NCBI GenBank assembly: GCA_025922715.1
Contig: JAICHH010000128.1
Span: forward strand, 1 to 5,142
Reading direction: 5' to 3'
Source of the DNA: Nitrososphaeraceae archaeon
Lineage (GTDB): Archaea; Thermoproteota; Nitrososphaeria; Nitrososphaerales; Nitrososphaeraceae
Length of the DNA: 5,142 nucleotides
Shown here in pieces: positions 1 through 5,142 of the stretch. The notes beneath the pieces were generated by a model. The model saw only the letters and a program-made list of their open reading frames with translations. It was not told the DNA's origin and made no database searches. Each line of letters opens with the position of its first letter. The first letter of the stretch is position 1. Both the position numbers and the translations under genes were made by a program.

Positions 1-963
1 ATAGATCCTAATAAAATAAAAAAAAAGAAAAATTTTACAATAATTTATGAATCAGAACTTGCTGATATTATAATTTGCAGATCTATGAAGGATTTAATCA
101 GAAATAAGACAAAAGGTAAATCCTTGGCATATTATAAGAAAGTTTTTTCAAATGAAGATATTGATGATATCGAGAGTGCAATCAATAATGGTGCCAATTA
201 TATTATAGTAGATGCTGATAATTGGAAGATTATTCCATTGGAAAATATAATTGCTAATTTAAAAAATACTAGAACAAAAATATTTACCACTGCTAAAAAT
301 TCTGAAGAGGTAAGAACCATGTTTGCTGTGTTAGAATTGGGTGTCGATGGGGTGATACTCTCAACTGGAAATGTTAAAGAAATAGAAGAATCTAAACAAT
401 ATCTAAAAGATAAAAAATTTGAAATGAAAGTATGTGAAATTGTAGATTTTAGAGATGTAGGAATAGGAGAAAGAGTATGTGTCGATACTGTTTCAATGCT
501 TGAGACAGGAGAAGGAATGTTAGTTGGAAGTAAATCCAATTTTCTATTTCTTTTACATAATGAATCAGCAGGTTCATCTTTTACTTCTCCTCGTCCGTTT
601 AGAGTTAATGCGGGAGCAGTATATTGTTATACTCTTCTTCCTAATGGGAAAACTACATATCTTTCAGAATTAGAATCTGGCACAGAGATATATATTGTAA
701 ATAAGAAGGGAAATTCTAGACTTGTCTCCGTAGGAAGGTCTAAAATTGAAACTAGACCATTGAGGTTAATCAAAGCAATTGGCGACAACACTGAAGGAAC
801 TGTTATAGTACAAAATGCAGAAACAATTCAATTAATTCGGGACAATGGGGATTTATTACCAGTTACCTCTATTAAGCAAGGAGATAAAATTTTAGGATAC
901 TTTAAACCTAGTAGTGGCAGACATTTTGGGATGGAAGTTGAAGAATATATTCTTGAAAAATAA
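1..963 (+). CDS. 3-dehydroquinate synthase II (archaeal, AroB'-type), 5'-partial
   Basis: Archaeal 3-dehydroquinate synthase II (MJ1249 family) carries out the NAD-dependent oxidative deamination and cyclisation of 2-amino-3,7-dideoxy-D-threo-hept-6-ulosonate to 3-dehydroquinate, in the cytoplasm. It is unrelated to bacterial AroB. The frame is open from base 1 to TAA at 961-963 (320 codons). The family is usually about 350-380 residues, so roughly 30-50 N-terminal residues are missing. The ATG at 85-87 is internal: codons before it (IDPNKIKKK..., YESELADIIICRS) look like the family's N-terminal region. Recognisable blocks are WKIIPLENIIA, SEEVRTMFAVLELGVDGVI, GERVCVDTVSMLETGEGMLV (from base 466), HNESAGSSFTSPRPFRVNAG, VGRSKIETRPL and the C-terminal GRHFGMEVEEYILEK, all characteristic of thaumarchaeal members. 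No frameshift is seen. Family assignment rests on recall of these blocks rather than an alignment, but the match is strong. It would feed the aroD product downstream. Confidence 0.93.
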   Translation: MDPNKIKKKKNFTIIYESELADIIICRSMKDLIRNKTKGKSLAYYKKVFSNEDIDDIESAINNGANYIIVDADNWKIIPLENIIANLKNTRTKIFTTAKNSEEVRTMFAVLELGVDGVILSTGNVKEIEESKQYLKDKKFEMKVCEIVDFRDVGIGERVCVDTVSMLETGEGMLVGSKSNFLFLLHNESAGSSFTSPRPFRVNAGAVYCYTLLPNGKTTYLSELESGTEIYIVNKKGNSRLVSVGRSKIETRPLRLIKAIGDNTEGTVIVQNAETIQLIRDNGDLLPVTSIKQGDKILGYFKPSSGRHFGMEVEEYILEK

Positions 964-970
964 ACAGTAC

Positions 971-975
971 TTTTT
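971..975 (+). terminator. Possible weak T-tract terminator after dehydroquinate synthase
   Basis: A run of five T lies 8 bases past the stop codon. Archaeal RNA polymerase can terminate at oligo-T on the coding strand without a hairpin. Five T is short and could be chance in this AT-rich spacer, so this is only a candidate end for the upstream transcript. Confidence 0.2.
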
Positions 976-1021
976 GGATTCTAATAATTGTTAATTACAG
1001 ATTAAGCTCTTTCATATCTAA

Positions 1022-1045
1022 TATATTCATGAATTGTTATTGTAT
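1022..1045 (+). repeat. Spaced 9+7 nt repeat, copy 1 (upstream of methyltransferase)
   Basis: TATATTCAT, 8 nt, then ATTGTAT. The same two words at exactly the same spacing recur at 2101-2124 upstream of aroD. The 8-nt middle matches at only 2 positions. It contains the perfect 10-bp palindrome ATTCATGAAT (1025-1034) and runs into the candidate TATA box at 1043. It may be a shared control element or a promoter-region duplication; low complexity leaves doubt. Confidence 0.35.
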
Positions 1046-1049
1046 AAAA
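1043..1049 (+). promoter_or_regulatory. Candidate archaeal TATA box (TATAAAA) upstream of the methyltransferase
   Basis: TATAAAA is preceded by ATTG and followed by T-rich sequence. An archaeal start site would fall about 25 bases downstream, near 1070, giving a leader of roughly 20-45 nt to the TTG (1092) or ATG (1116). A second A/T element, TTTTAAA at 1073-1079, would put the start near 1100 and give a short leader to ATG 1116, the same geometry as at aroD. Which of the two is used cannot be decided from sequence; low complexity makes both tentative. Confidence 0.35.
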
Positions 1050-1115
1050 TTTCTTTATTAGTTAGTCGATTATTTTAAAGCATGCTAAATATTGATTAAA
1101 AATTTATTTTCCATT

Positions 1116-1985
1116 ATGCAACTAAAGCATAGTTATGTTGATAAAATTTTATCAGGTGATTGTAAAGAAATAATCGCTAAAATTCCTAAAGGTTCGATTC
1201 AGTTAACGATTACTTCTCCTCCATATAGAAATGCAATTGATTATAATGCACATATCTCAAAAAATGGATCATATTATCGTGGAAAATCTAACATCAATAC
1301 AAAAGAATATCTTGAAGAGATGATTGATATTTTTAATAACAAAATATACAATGCAACCAAAGATGGTGGTTACTGTTGTATAGTTATCGCTAATGAAGTT
1401 GTAAATGGTACGCTCTTACCACTTCCTCACATGGTCTTATCACAATTAGTCGAACCATTTGGAAATTGGAATCTTCATGAAGAGATAGTTTGGCACAAAG
1501 TTACTGGAGGAACTAATAGATATGGTTCATTTGTTATTAATCCATACCCAAAGTATTATAGAGCAAATATCATGCATGAACTGATTTTAGTTCTTAGAAA
1601 AGGTAACGTTAGCAGTGGAAGAACTGAAAGGACAGAAACATTACCTGCAACTCATGAAGAATGGACAAAGGAAATTGCAAATTCAGTCTGGCATATCCCT
1701 CCAATTCCTCCTGGTTATATAGAACATCCCTGCCCCTTTCCTGAAGAAATTCCATACAGATTAATGAAATTATATTCTTATGAGGGAGATACAATTTTAG
1801 ACCCTTTTAATGGTAGTGGACAAACAACTAAAGTTGCTTTCCATTTACAACGCCGATTTATAGGAGTAGATATAATTAATGAATATGTTAAGTTAGCTCG
1901 ATCTCGGTTAATTGAACCGATACATATTAGAGCAGAAGCATTAATAGCAAATTGGAAAAAAATTCCTTCTCATCACAATTTGTAA
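1116..1985 (+). CDS. Stand-alone beta-class DNA aminomethyltransferase (probable N4-cytosine)
   Basis: SAM-dependent DNA methyltransferase that transfers a methyl group to an exocyclic amino group of a base. From ATG 1116 it is 289 aa. Motif order is beta class: catalytic motif IV TSPPY is N-terminal (SPPY at 34-37), the variable target-recognition part is in the middle (IVWHK about 124-128, RYGSF 135-139, HELILVLRKG 154-163), then HPCPFPEEIP (204-213), and the SAM-binding motif I LDPFNGSGQTT near 228-238 followed by FIGVDI. SPPY is typical of N4-cytosine enzymes, but N6-adenine activity cannot be excluded. An in-frame TTG at 1092 would add 8 residues. ATG 1116 is preferred because the family usually starts 10-20 residues before the GDC motif (residue 14 here), and because no ribosome-binding site supports TTG. 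No restriction endonuclease gene lies beside it, so it looks solitary. It sits between two shikimate-pathway genes and is functionally unrelated to them. Target sequence is unknown. Confidence 0.9.
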   Translation: MQLKHSYVDKILSGDCKEIIAKIPKGSIQLTITSPPYRNAIDYNAHISKNGSYYRGKSNINTKEYLEEMIDIFNNKIYNATKDGGYCCIVIANEVVNGTLLPLPHMVLSQLVEPFGNWNLHEEIVWHKVTGGTNRYGSFVINPYPKYYRANIMHELILVLRKGNVSSGRTERTETLPATHEEWTKEIANSVWHIPPIPPGYIEHPCPFPEEIPYRLMKLYSYEGDTILDPFNGSGQTTKVAFHLQRRFIGVDIINEYVKLARSRLIEPIHIRAEALIANWKKIPSHHNL

Positions 1986-2010
1986 ATTTAGTAACATTTA
2001 ATTGAATTGA

Positions 2011-2030
2011 TTTATTTTTTTATTATTTAT
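2011..2030 (+). terminator. Probable T-rich archaeal terminator after the methyltransferase
   Basis: About 26 bases past the methyltransferase stop is a T-rich tract with TTT, then seven uninterrupted T (2015-2021), then further T-rich sequence. Archaeal transcription commonly ends at such coding-strand T tracts without a stem-loop. Together with the TATA element at 2099, it suggests aroD starts a new transcript instead of being read through from the methyltransferase. Confidence 0.5.
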
Positions 2031-2098
2031 TGGTTATACGTTTTCTAATTTACATTCTTATTGATCATAAAATTGTTCATACAATTAAAATTAAAAAA

Positions 2099-2105
2099 TT
2101 TATAT
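2099..2105 (+). promoter_or_regulatory. Candidate TATA box (TTTATAT) with A-rich BRE for the aroD operon
   Basis: TTTATAT matches the archaeal TATA consensus well and is preceded by an A-rich stretch (TTAAAAAA, 2091-2098) that suits a TFB recognition element. A transcription start about 25-28 bases downstream would fall near 2125-2132, leaving only about 10-15 nt before the TTG start at 2141. This agrees with the lack of any Shine-Dalgarno sequence and with the short-leader or leaderless mRNAs known in archaea. It overlaps the left arm of an inverted repeat (2102-2134). Confidence 0.5.
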
Positions 2106-2124
2106 TCATTTAAAATAATTGTAT
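2101..2124 (+). repeat. Spaced 9+7 nt repeat, copy 2 (upstream of aroD)
   Basis: TATATTCAT, 8 nt, then ATTGTAT, identical in words and spacing to 1022-1045. This copy overlaps the candidate TATA box and the left arm plus loop of the inverted repeat at 2102-2134. Distances to the next start codon differ between the two copies (about 17 nt from its end here, about 70 nt to ATG 1116), which argues against a strictly conserved promoter position. Confidence 0.35.
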
Positions 2125-2134
2125 TAATGAATAT
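2102..2134. repeat. 9-bp perfect inverted repeat at the aroD promoter/start
   Basis: ATATTCATT (2102-2110) and AATGAATAT (2126-2134) are exact reverse complements separated by 15 nt. The left arm overlaps the candidate TATA box and the right arm ends 6 nt before the aroD start. It could be an operator for a dimeric regulator. If the TATA assignment is right the transcript would start inside or after the loop, making an mRNA hairpin unlikely. In such AT-rich DNA a repeat of this size has an appreciable chance of arising at random. Confidence 0.4.
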
Positions 2135-2140
2135 CTAATT

Positions 2141-2842
2141 TTGGCAGGAAGAATTTGTGTTTCAATTGGTGCAAAAACAATTAAAGAATTATCTTCTTCA
2201 ATAAACAAAGCATTAGATATAAGTGATTTTTTAGAAATTCGGTTTGATTTTTTAGATCAATCTGAAATTTCTTCTTCAATGAAGATTATTGAATCTATCA
2301 AATCAAGATCTATATTTACATTAAGATCACGGGAACAACAAGGTAACTTTAAAGGAAATGAATTTGAAAGACTTAAACTTTTAAAAATGTTGTATGATGC
2401 AAATCCCATGTTATTAGATGTAGAATATGATACAATGATTGCAAACAATTCATTAAATAATTATCTGAAAGACAAGTCTAATGTCCTAATTTCATGGCAT
2501 AATTTTTCCAGTACTCCTTCTGATGAATGTCTAGAAAAAAAGATTTACGATATGAAGAAATTTAGTAATAATATAAAATTAGTTACAATGGCAACAAATG
2601 TTACAGATTCTCTCAGAGTATTAAATTTATATGATAAATTCAAAGATAGTAATTTAATTACATTTGCAATGGGTGATTGTGGTGTCATATCTCGAATTTT
2701 ATGTACATTTTATGGAAGATCCCCTTTTACTTATGCCTCACTGGAAAAATCTATCGCACCAGGTCAGCTATCAGTAATAGAAATGAGAAGAATATATGAT
2801 AGAATTAACAAATATTTTGTAGATAATGTCATCACCAATTAA
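2141..2842 (+). CDS. aroD: 3-dehydroquinate dehydratase, type I
   Basis: Dehydrates 3-dehydroquinate to 3-dehydroshikimate through a Schiff-base intermediate (third shikimate-pathway step, cytoplasmic TIM barrel). At 233 aa it has the normal length of the type I family. Visible active-site positions are E32-x-R34 in EIRFDF, LLDVEYD (91-97), the catalytic base H120 in SWHNF, the Schiff-base lysine K146 in IKLVTMA, R185 in ISRI, and S204 with Q209 in EKSIAPGQLS. The start is TTG: the first in-frame upstream stop is TAA at 2111-2113, and there is no ATG or GTG between it and 2141. The first in-frame ATG is far inside, at codon 47. No ribosome-binding site is visible, which fits a short leader. 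It opens an overlapping cluster, and its last 17 bp overlap aroE. Confidence 0.95.
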   Translation: MAGRICVSIGAKTIKELSSSINKALDISDFLEIRFDFLDQSEISSSMKIIESIKSRSIFTLRSREQQGNFKGNEFERLKLLKMLYDANPMLLDVEYDTMIANNSLNNYLKDKSNVLISWHNFSSTPSDECLEKKIYDMKKFSNNIKLVTMATNVTDSLRVLNLYDKFKDSNLITFAMGDCGVISRILCTFYGRSPFTYASLEKSIAPGQLSVIEMRRIYDRINKYFVDNVITN

Positions 2843-3671
2843 GACATATTGCATAATAGGTGATCCTGTACAGCATTCGTTATCTCCATTAATGCAAAAT
2901 GCTGCGTTTTCTGCCCTTGGCATTAAAAGCTCTTATATTTCTTTTCGTGTACCCTCTAGAGATCTTAAAACATCGATAGCATCATTAAAGTCAATTGGGA
3001 TTGCAGGTTTTAATGTTACTATTCCACATAAAATTTCAATCATACAATATCTCGATGAATTAGACAATACTGCTTCCATATCAAATGCTGTTAACACAGT
3101 GAAAAATGACGGAGGCAAATTGGTCGGGTATAATACTGATATCTATGGTTTTATTCAGCCTCTCTATAAGAGAAATATCGATTTTAAAGGAAGAAAGGTT
3201 TTGATAATTGGTGCTGGAGGAGCAGCTTATGCAATAGTGACAGCGCTTTCATATGAAGAAGGAATAGCTGAAACCATTGTAGTCAATCGTTCATCTCACA
3301 ATGCTTCAAAGCTTGTACAACATGCCTTAAAATTAGGATTAAATACACATAAAGAAGAATTTGGTAATCTTTCTAAACTTGCTTCACAATCAGACTTAAT
3401 CATCAATTCTACCTCAATTGGATTAAACAATGAAAGGAGTCCAATAGAACGAGACTATATAAATCCAAATAGTATTGTTTATGATATAGTATACAAACCC
3501 ATCGAGACTGATTTACTGAGAAAAGCTAAGGAAGTTAATGCAAGAGTGGTATATGGCTATGAAATGCTCATTGCACAAGGAGCACAAGCATTCGAGATTT
3601 GGACGGGTTGCGAGGCTCCTATCATTGCTATGAAAAAGGCCTTATTTGGGATATTTGGAGAACCTAAATGA
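2826..3671 (+). CDS. aroE: Shikimate dehydrogenase (NADP+)
   Basis: Reduces 3-dehydroshikimate to shikimate with NADPH. At 281 aa it is full length. The N-terminal substrate domain has GDPVQHSLSP (12-21; the serines bind shikimate), FNVTIPHK with catalytic K69, NAVNT (N90), and GYNTD with the catalytic partner D105. The Rossmann domain has the glycine motif GAGGAAYA (129-136) and NRS at 154-156, the usual site contacting the 2'-phosphate of NADP. The C-terminal YEMLIAQGAQAFEIWTG contains Q251, equivalent to the substrate-binding glutamine of the family. The ATG lies inside the end of aroD (17-bp overlap) in another frame, and no Shine-Dalgarno is seen, so re-initiation after aroD is likely. 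It shares ATGA with the kinase start downstream. All key residues are present. Confidence 0.96.
   Translation: MSSPIKTYCIIGDPVQHSLSPLMQNAAFSALGIKSSYISFRVPSRDLKTSIASLKSIGIAGFNVTIPHKISIIQYLDELDNTASISNAVNTVKNDGGKLVGYNTDIYGFIQPLYKRNIDFKGRKVLIIGAGGAAYAIVTALSYEEGIAETIVVNRSSHNASKLVQHALKLGLNTHKEEFGNLSKLASQSDLIINSTSIGLNNERSPIERDYINPNSIVYDIVYKPIETDLLRKAKEVNARVVYGYEMLIAQGAQAFEIWTGCEAPIIAMKKALFGIFGEPK
3657..3660 (+). promoter_or_regulatory. Shine-Dalgarno-like GGAG before the shikimate kinase
   Basis: GGAG within the end of aroE lies 7 nt before the kinase ATG at 3668, a normal spacing for pairing with the CCUCC end of archaeal 16S rRNA. It is the only well-placed ribosome-binding site I see in the window. 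It is also coding sequence (the Phe-Gly-Glu codons of aroE), so coincidence is possible. Confidence 0.4.
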
Positions 3672-4522
3672 CTTCTATTTCCACAAAAGCTACAGTCCAT
3701 GGTGCAATTTCAATAGTCAATGCTATTGCTACTGGTAAAGGTTCGGCTCTTGGAATTTCACTTGAGACAACCGCTGAAATCCATATGCGCCAAGGAGAAG
3801 GTAAGATCTTTAATAATAACAGGAATAGCAATTTGTTTAAATATATTATCCATAATAGCATTCCTAAAACAATACTTCAATGTAATGATATTTTTTTAAC
3901 TCTCTCTTCTGATATACCTATTGGATTTGGATTGAAAAGTTCCAGTGCAGTTTCTTCAGCAGTATCATTAGCATGTTATGGATTAGTAGAAGAAAATATT
4001 GATGATTTTAAAGTTTTGGATACCGCAGTTAATGCATCACGGAAAGCCAAAATAACAATAACTGGCGCTTATGATGATACTACTGCTTGTTACTTTGGTG
4101 GTTTTGTAATTACAGATAATTATTCTAATAAATTATTAAGACGAGAAAAGGGACCTCTTGATTTATTATCTATCATTCTTCTTCCTAATAATTCAGCTCG
4201 AAAGAATCCTTTAAAATTAAAAATTTTAGCTGAGTTTTTCGACCAAGCCATTCAATCAGCAGAAAACTCTGATTATTGGAAGGCCATGACTCTGAATGGA
4301 CTTTTAGTATCTTCTTTGATGGGATATGATTATACTCCAATTCTTCTTTCGATAGAAAATGGAGCGTTATCAGCTTCAATTTCTGGAAATGGACCATCAA
4401 TAGCAGTTATTATTGAGAAAAAAAATCTCATTACAATCACAAATATTTTGGAGAAATATGGAAAAATATTAGTTTGCAAAATTAATAATACTAAAGCGAG
4501 TATAGAAAAAAAAATTGGCTAA
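3668..4522 (+). CDS. Shikimate kinase, archaeal GHMP type
   Basis: Phosphorylates shikimate to shikimate 3-phosphate with ATP. It belongs to the GHMP (galacto-, homoserine, mevalonate, phosphomevalonate) kinase superfamily, the archaeal non-orthologous replacement for bacterial AroK/AroL. It is 284 aa, normal for the group. Landmarks are an N-terminal KATVHGAISIVNAIATGKGSALGI (7-30), typical of archaeal shikimate kinases; the GHMP ATP-binding motif PIGFGLKSSSAVSSA (84-98); TITGAYDDTTACYFGGF (130-146) with the acidic pair D136/D137; and the C-terminal glycine motif SISGNGPS (near 237-244). The other GHMP members (homoserine kinase, mevalonate kinase) are less likely because of the GLKSSSA and GAYDD signatures and the aro context. 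The start codon overlaps the aroE stop as ATGA, and the end overlaps aroA by 8 bp, indicating translational coupling. Confidence 0.95.
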   Translation: MTSISTKATVHGAISIVNAIATGKGSALGISLETTAEIHMRQGEGKIFNNNRNSNLFKYIIHNSIPKTILQCNDIFLTLSSDIPIGFGLKSSSAVSSAVSLACYGLVEENIDDFKVLDTAVNASRKAKITITGAYDDTTACYFGGFVITDNYSNKLLRREKGPLDLLSIILLPNNSARKNPLKLKILAEFFDQAIQSAENSDYWKAMTLNGLLVSSLMGYDYTPILLSIENGALSASISGNGPSIAVIIEKKNLITITNILEKYGKILVCKINNTKASIEKKIG

Positions 4523-5142
4523 CCTAGAAATTAGTAAATCTTTTCTGGAAGGTAATGTAAAATGTCCTCCAAGTAAAAGTTATACTCACCGAGCAATTGC
4601 TATTGCGTCTCTTGCAGAGGGAAAATCCACAATTAGTAATCCACTTATTAGTAGAGATACTCTAGCAACTATTTCAGGTTGCAAAATGCTTGGAATAAAA
4701 ATTGGAAAAGCTAATAAAAATGTTAATTGTATCGAGATACAAGGAAAAAATCAATTTGAAACTCCGAAAGATATAATTAATGCAGAAAACTCTGGAACAA
4801 CTATTAGAATTTTAACTTCAATGGCCGCACTGGTAAAAAATGGTTATACTATTCTCACTGGAGATGAAAGTTTAAAGACAAGGCCTATGAAACCTCTAAT
4901 TTCAGCTCTCAATCAGTTAGGTGTCCAGGCTTTTTCTTCAAATGAAAAAAATACCCCGCCCTTAATAGTAAAAGGTGGTGGAATTAAAGGTGGCTTGGTA
5001 TCGATAGAAGGAGGGATTTCAAGTCAATTTATATCTTCACTATTAATTTCCTGTATTTATGGTATTACAGATATTGAAATAAGAGTTACAGGAAAACAGG
5101 TATCTATTCCGTATATTACCTCAACTATAGAAACAATGAAAA
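4515..5142 (+). CDS. aroA: 3-phosphoshikimate 1-carboxyvinyltransferase (EPSP synthase), 3'-partial
   Basis: Transfers enolpyruvyl from PEP to shikimate 3-phosphate, giving EPSP. 209 codons are visible, about half of a normal protein of about 420-430 aa; the rest runs past the window end. The start must be TTG at 4515: the same frame has a TAG stop at 4503-4505, no start codon lies between, and no ATG follows until codon 58, well past the active-site lysine. Motifs are CPPSKSYTHR (17-26) with substrate-binding K21, S22 and R26; NSGTTIR (92-98), equivalent to the PEP-binding NAGTAMR of E. coli; LKTRPM with R123, equivalent to R124; and GISSQF with S169-S170-Q171, which bind shikimate 3-phosphate. 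The gene overlaps the kinase stop by 8 bp (TTGGCTAA). Position 99 is Ile where E. coli has Pro101. Confidence 0.95.
   Translation, partial: MANLEISKSFLEGNVKCPPSKSYTHRAIAIASLAEGKSTISNPLISRDTLATISGCKMLGIKIGKANKNVNCIEIQGKNQFETPKDIINAENSGTTIRILTSMAALVKNGYTILTGDESLKTRPMKPLISALNQLGVQAFSSNEKNTPPLIVKGGGIKGGLVSIEGGISSQFISSLLISCIYGITDIEIRVTGKQVSIPYITSTIETMK

Noticed and set aside
85..87. ATG as the start of dehydroquinate synthase
   Set aside because: The frame is open upstream to base 1 and the translated residues look like the family N-terminus, so this methionine is internal and the true start lies before the window.
198..539. 113-codon open frame on the minus strand
   Set aside because: It lies wholly antisense to conserved dehydroquinate synthase blocks, and its Ser/Thr/Ile-rich product shows no recognisable domain; it is a shadow frame in AT-rich DNA. 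The shorter minus-strand frames opposite the methyltransferase, aroD, aroE and the kinase were dropped for the same reason.
1092..1115. TTG at 1092 as the methyltransferase start
   Set aside because: It is possible and in frame (upstream stop TAA at 1086-1088), but the added 8 residues match nothing expected and ATG 1116 gives the usual N-terminal length before the GDC and SPPY motifs.
2071..2086. Hairpin AATTGT-TCAT-ACAATT in the spacer before aroD
   Set aside because: The arms are perfect but only 6 bp, with a single G-C pair each; this is weak, expected by chance in such sequence, and not followed by a T tract that would make it a terminator.
964..2140. Methyltransferase region as a mobile element or full restriction-modification system
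   Set aside because: I found no transposase, integrase, terminal inverted repeats, target-site duplication or endonuclease gene. The only shared flanking sequence is the short 9+7 repeat, which does not bound the gene as insertion ends would.
1..5142. tRNA, rRNA, CRISPR array or riboswitch
   Set aside because: Nearly all sequence is protein-coding, and the two spacers of about 150 bp hold no GC-rich folded RNA, no regularly spaced repeats and no known aptamer-like pattern.

Overview
The window is an AT-rich stretch (about 30% GC by eye) with every gene on the + strand. It carries most of an archaeal shikimate-pathway cluster. The protein families point to Thaumarchaeota/Nitrososphaeria (ammonia-oxidising archaea and relatives). 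Evidence for this is an archaeal type II 3-dehydroquinate synthase (the MJ1249-like route from aminodideoxyheptulosonate), a GHMP-type archaeal shikimate kinase in place of the bacterial P-loop enzyme, and an A/T-rich promoter style with TTG starts and few Shine-Dalgarno sites. The low GC would fit Nitrosopumilus- or Nitrosocosmicus-like lineages; the genus cannot be fixed from this window.

Layout: (1) 1-963, 3-dehydroquinate synthase II, with its N-terminus cut off by the window edge. (2) 964-1115, an intergenic stretch with TATA-like elements. (3) 1116-1985, a stand-alone beta-class DNA aminomethyltransferase (SPPY motif, probably N4-cytosine) that is not part of the aromatic pathway. (4) 1986-2140, a T-rich probable terminator, then an inverted repeat and a good archaeal TATA box. 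(5) 2141-5142, a tightly overlapping run of aroD (type I dehydroquinase), aroE (shikimate dehydrogenase), archaeal shikimate kinase and aroA (EPSP synthase, cut by the window end). The last three junctions overlap by 17, 4 and 8 bp, which suggests translational coupling.

Together the metabolic genes cover 3-dehydroquinate formation, dehydration to 3-dehydroshikimate, reduction to shikimate, phosphorylation, and enolpyruvyl transfer to EPSP. The aldolase-like first step and chorismate synthase probably lie just outside. The methyltransferase appears to split the cluster into two transcription units, and its two flanking spacers share a spaced 9+7 nt sequence. I see no previously undescribed system. 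The points worth a second look are the orphan methyltransferase inside a core biosynthetic cluster and the dyad and repeat structure in the two spacers.
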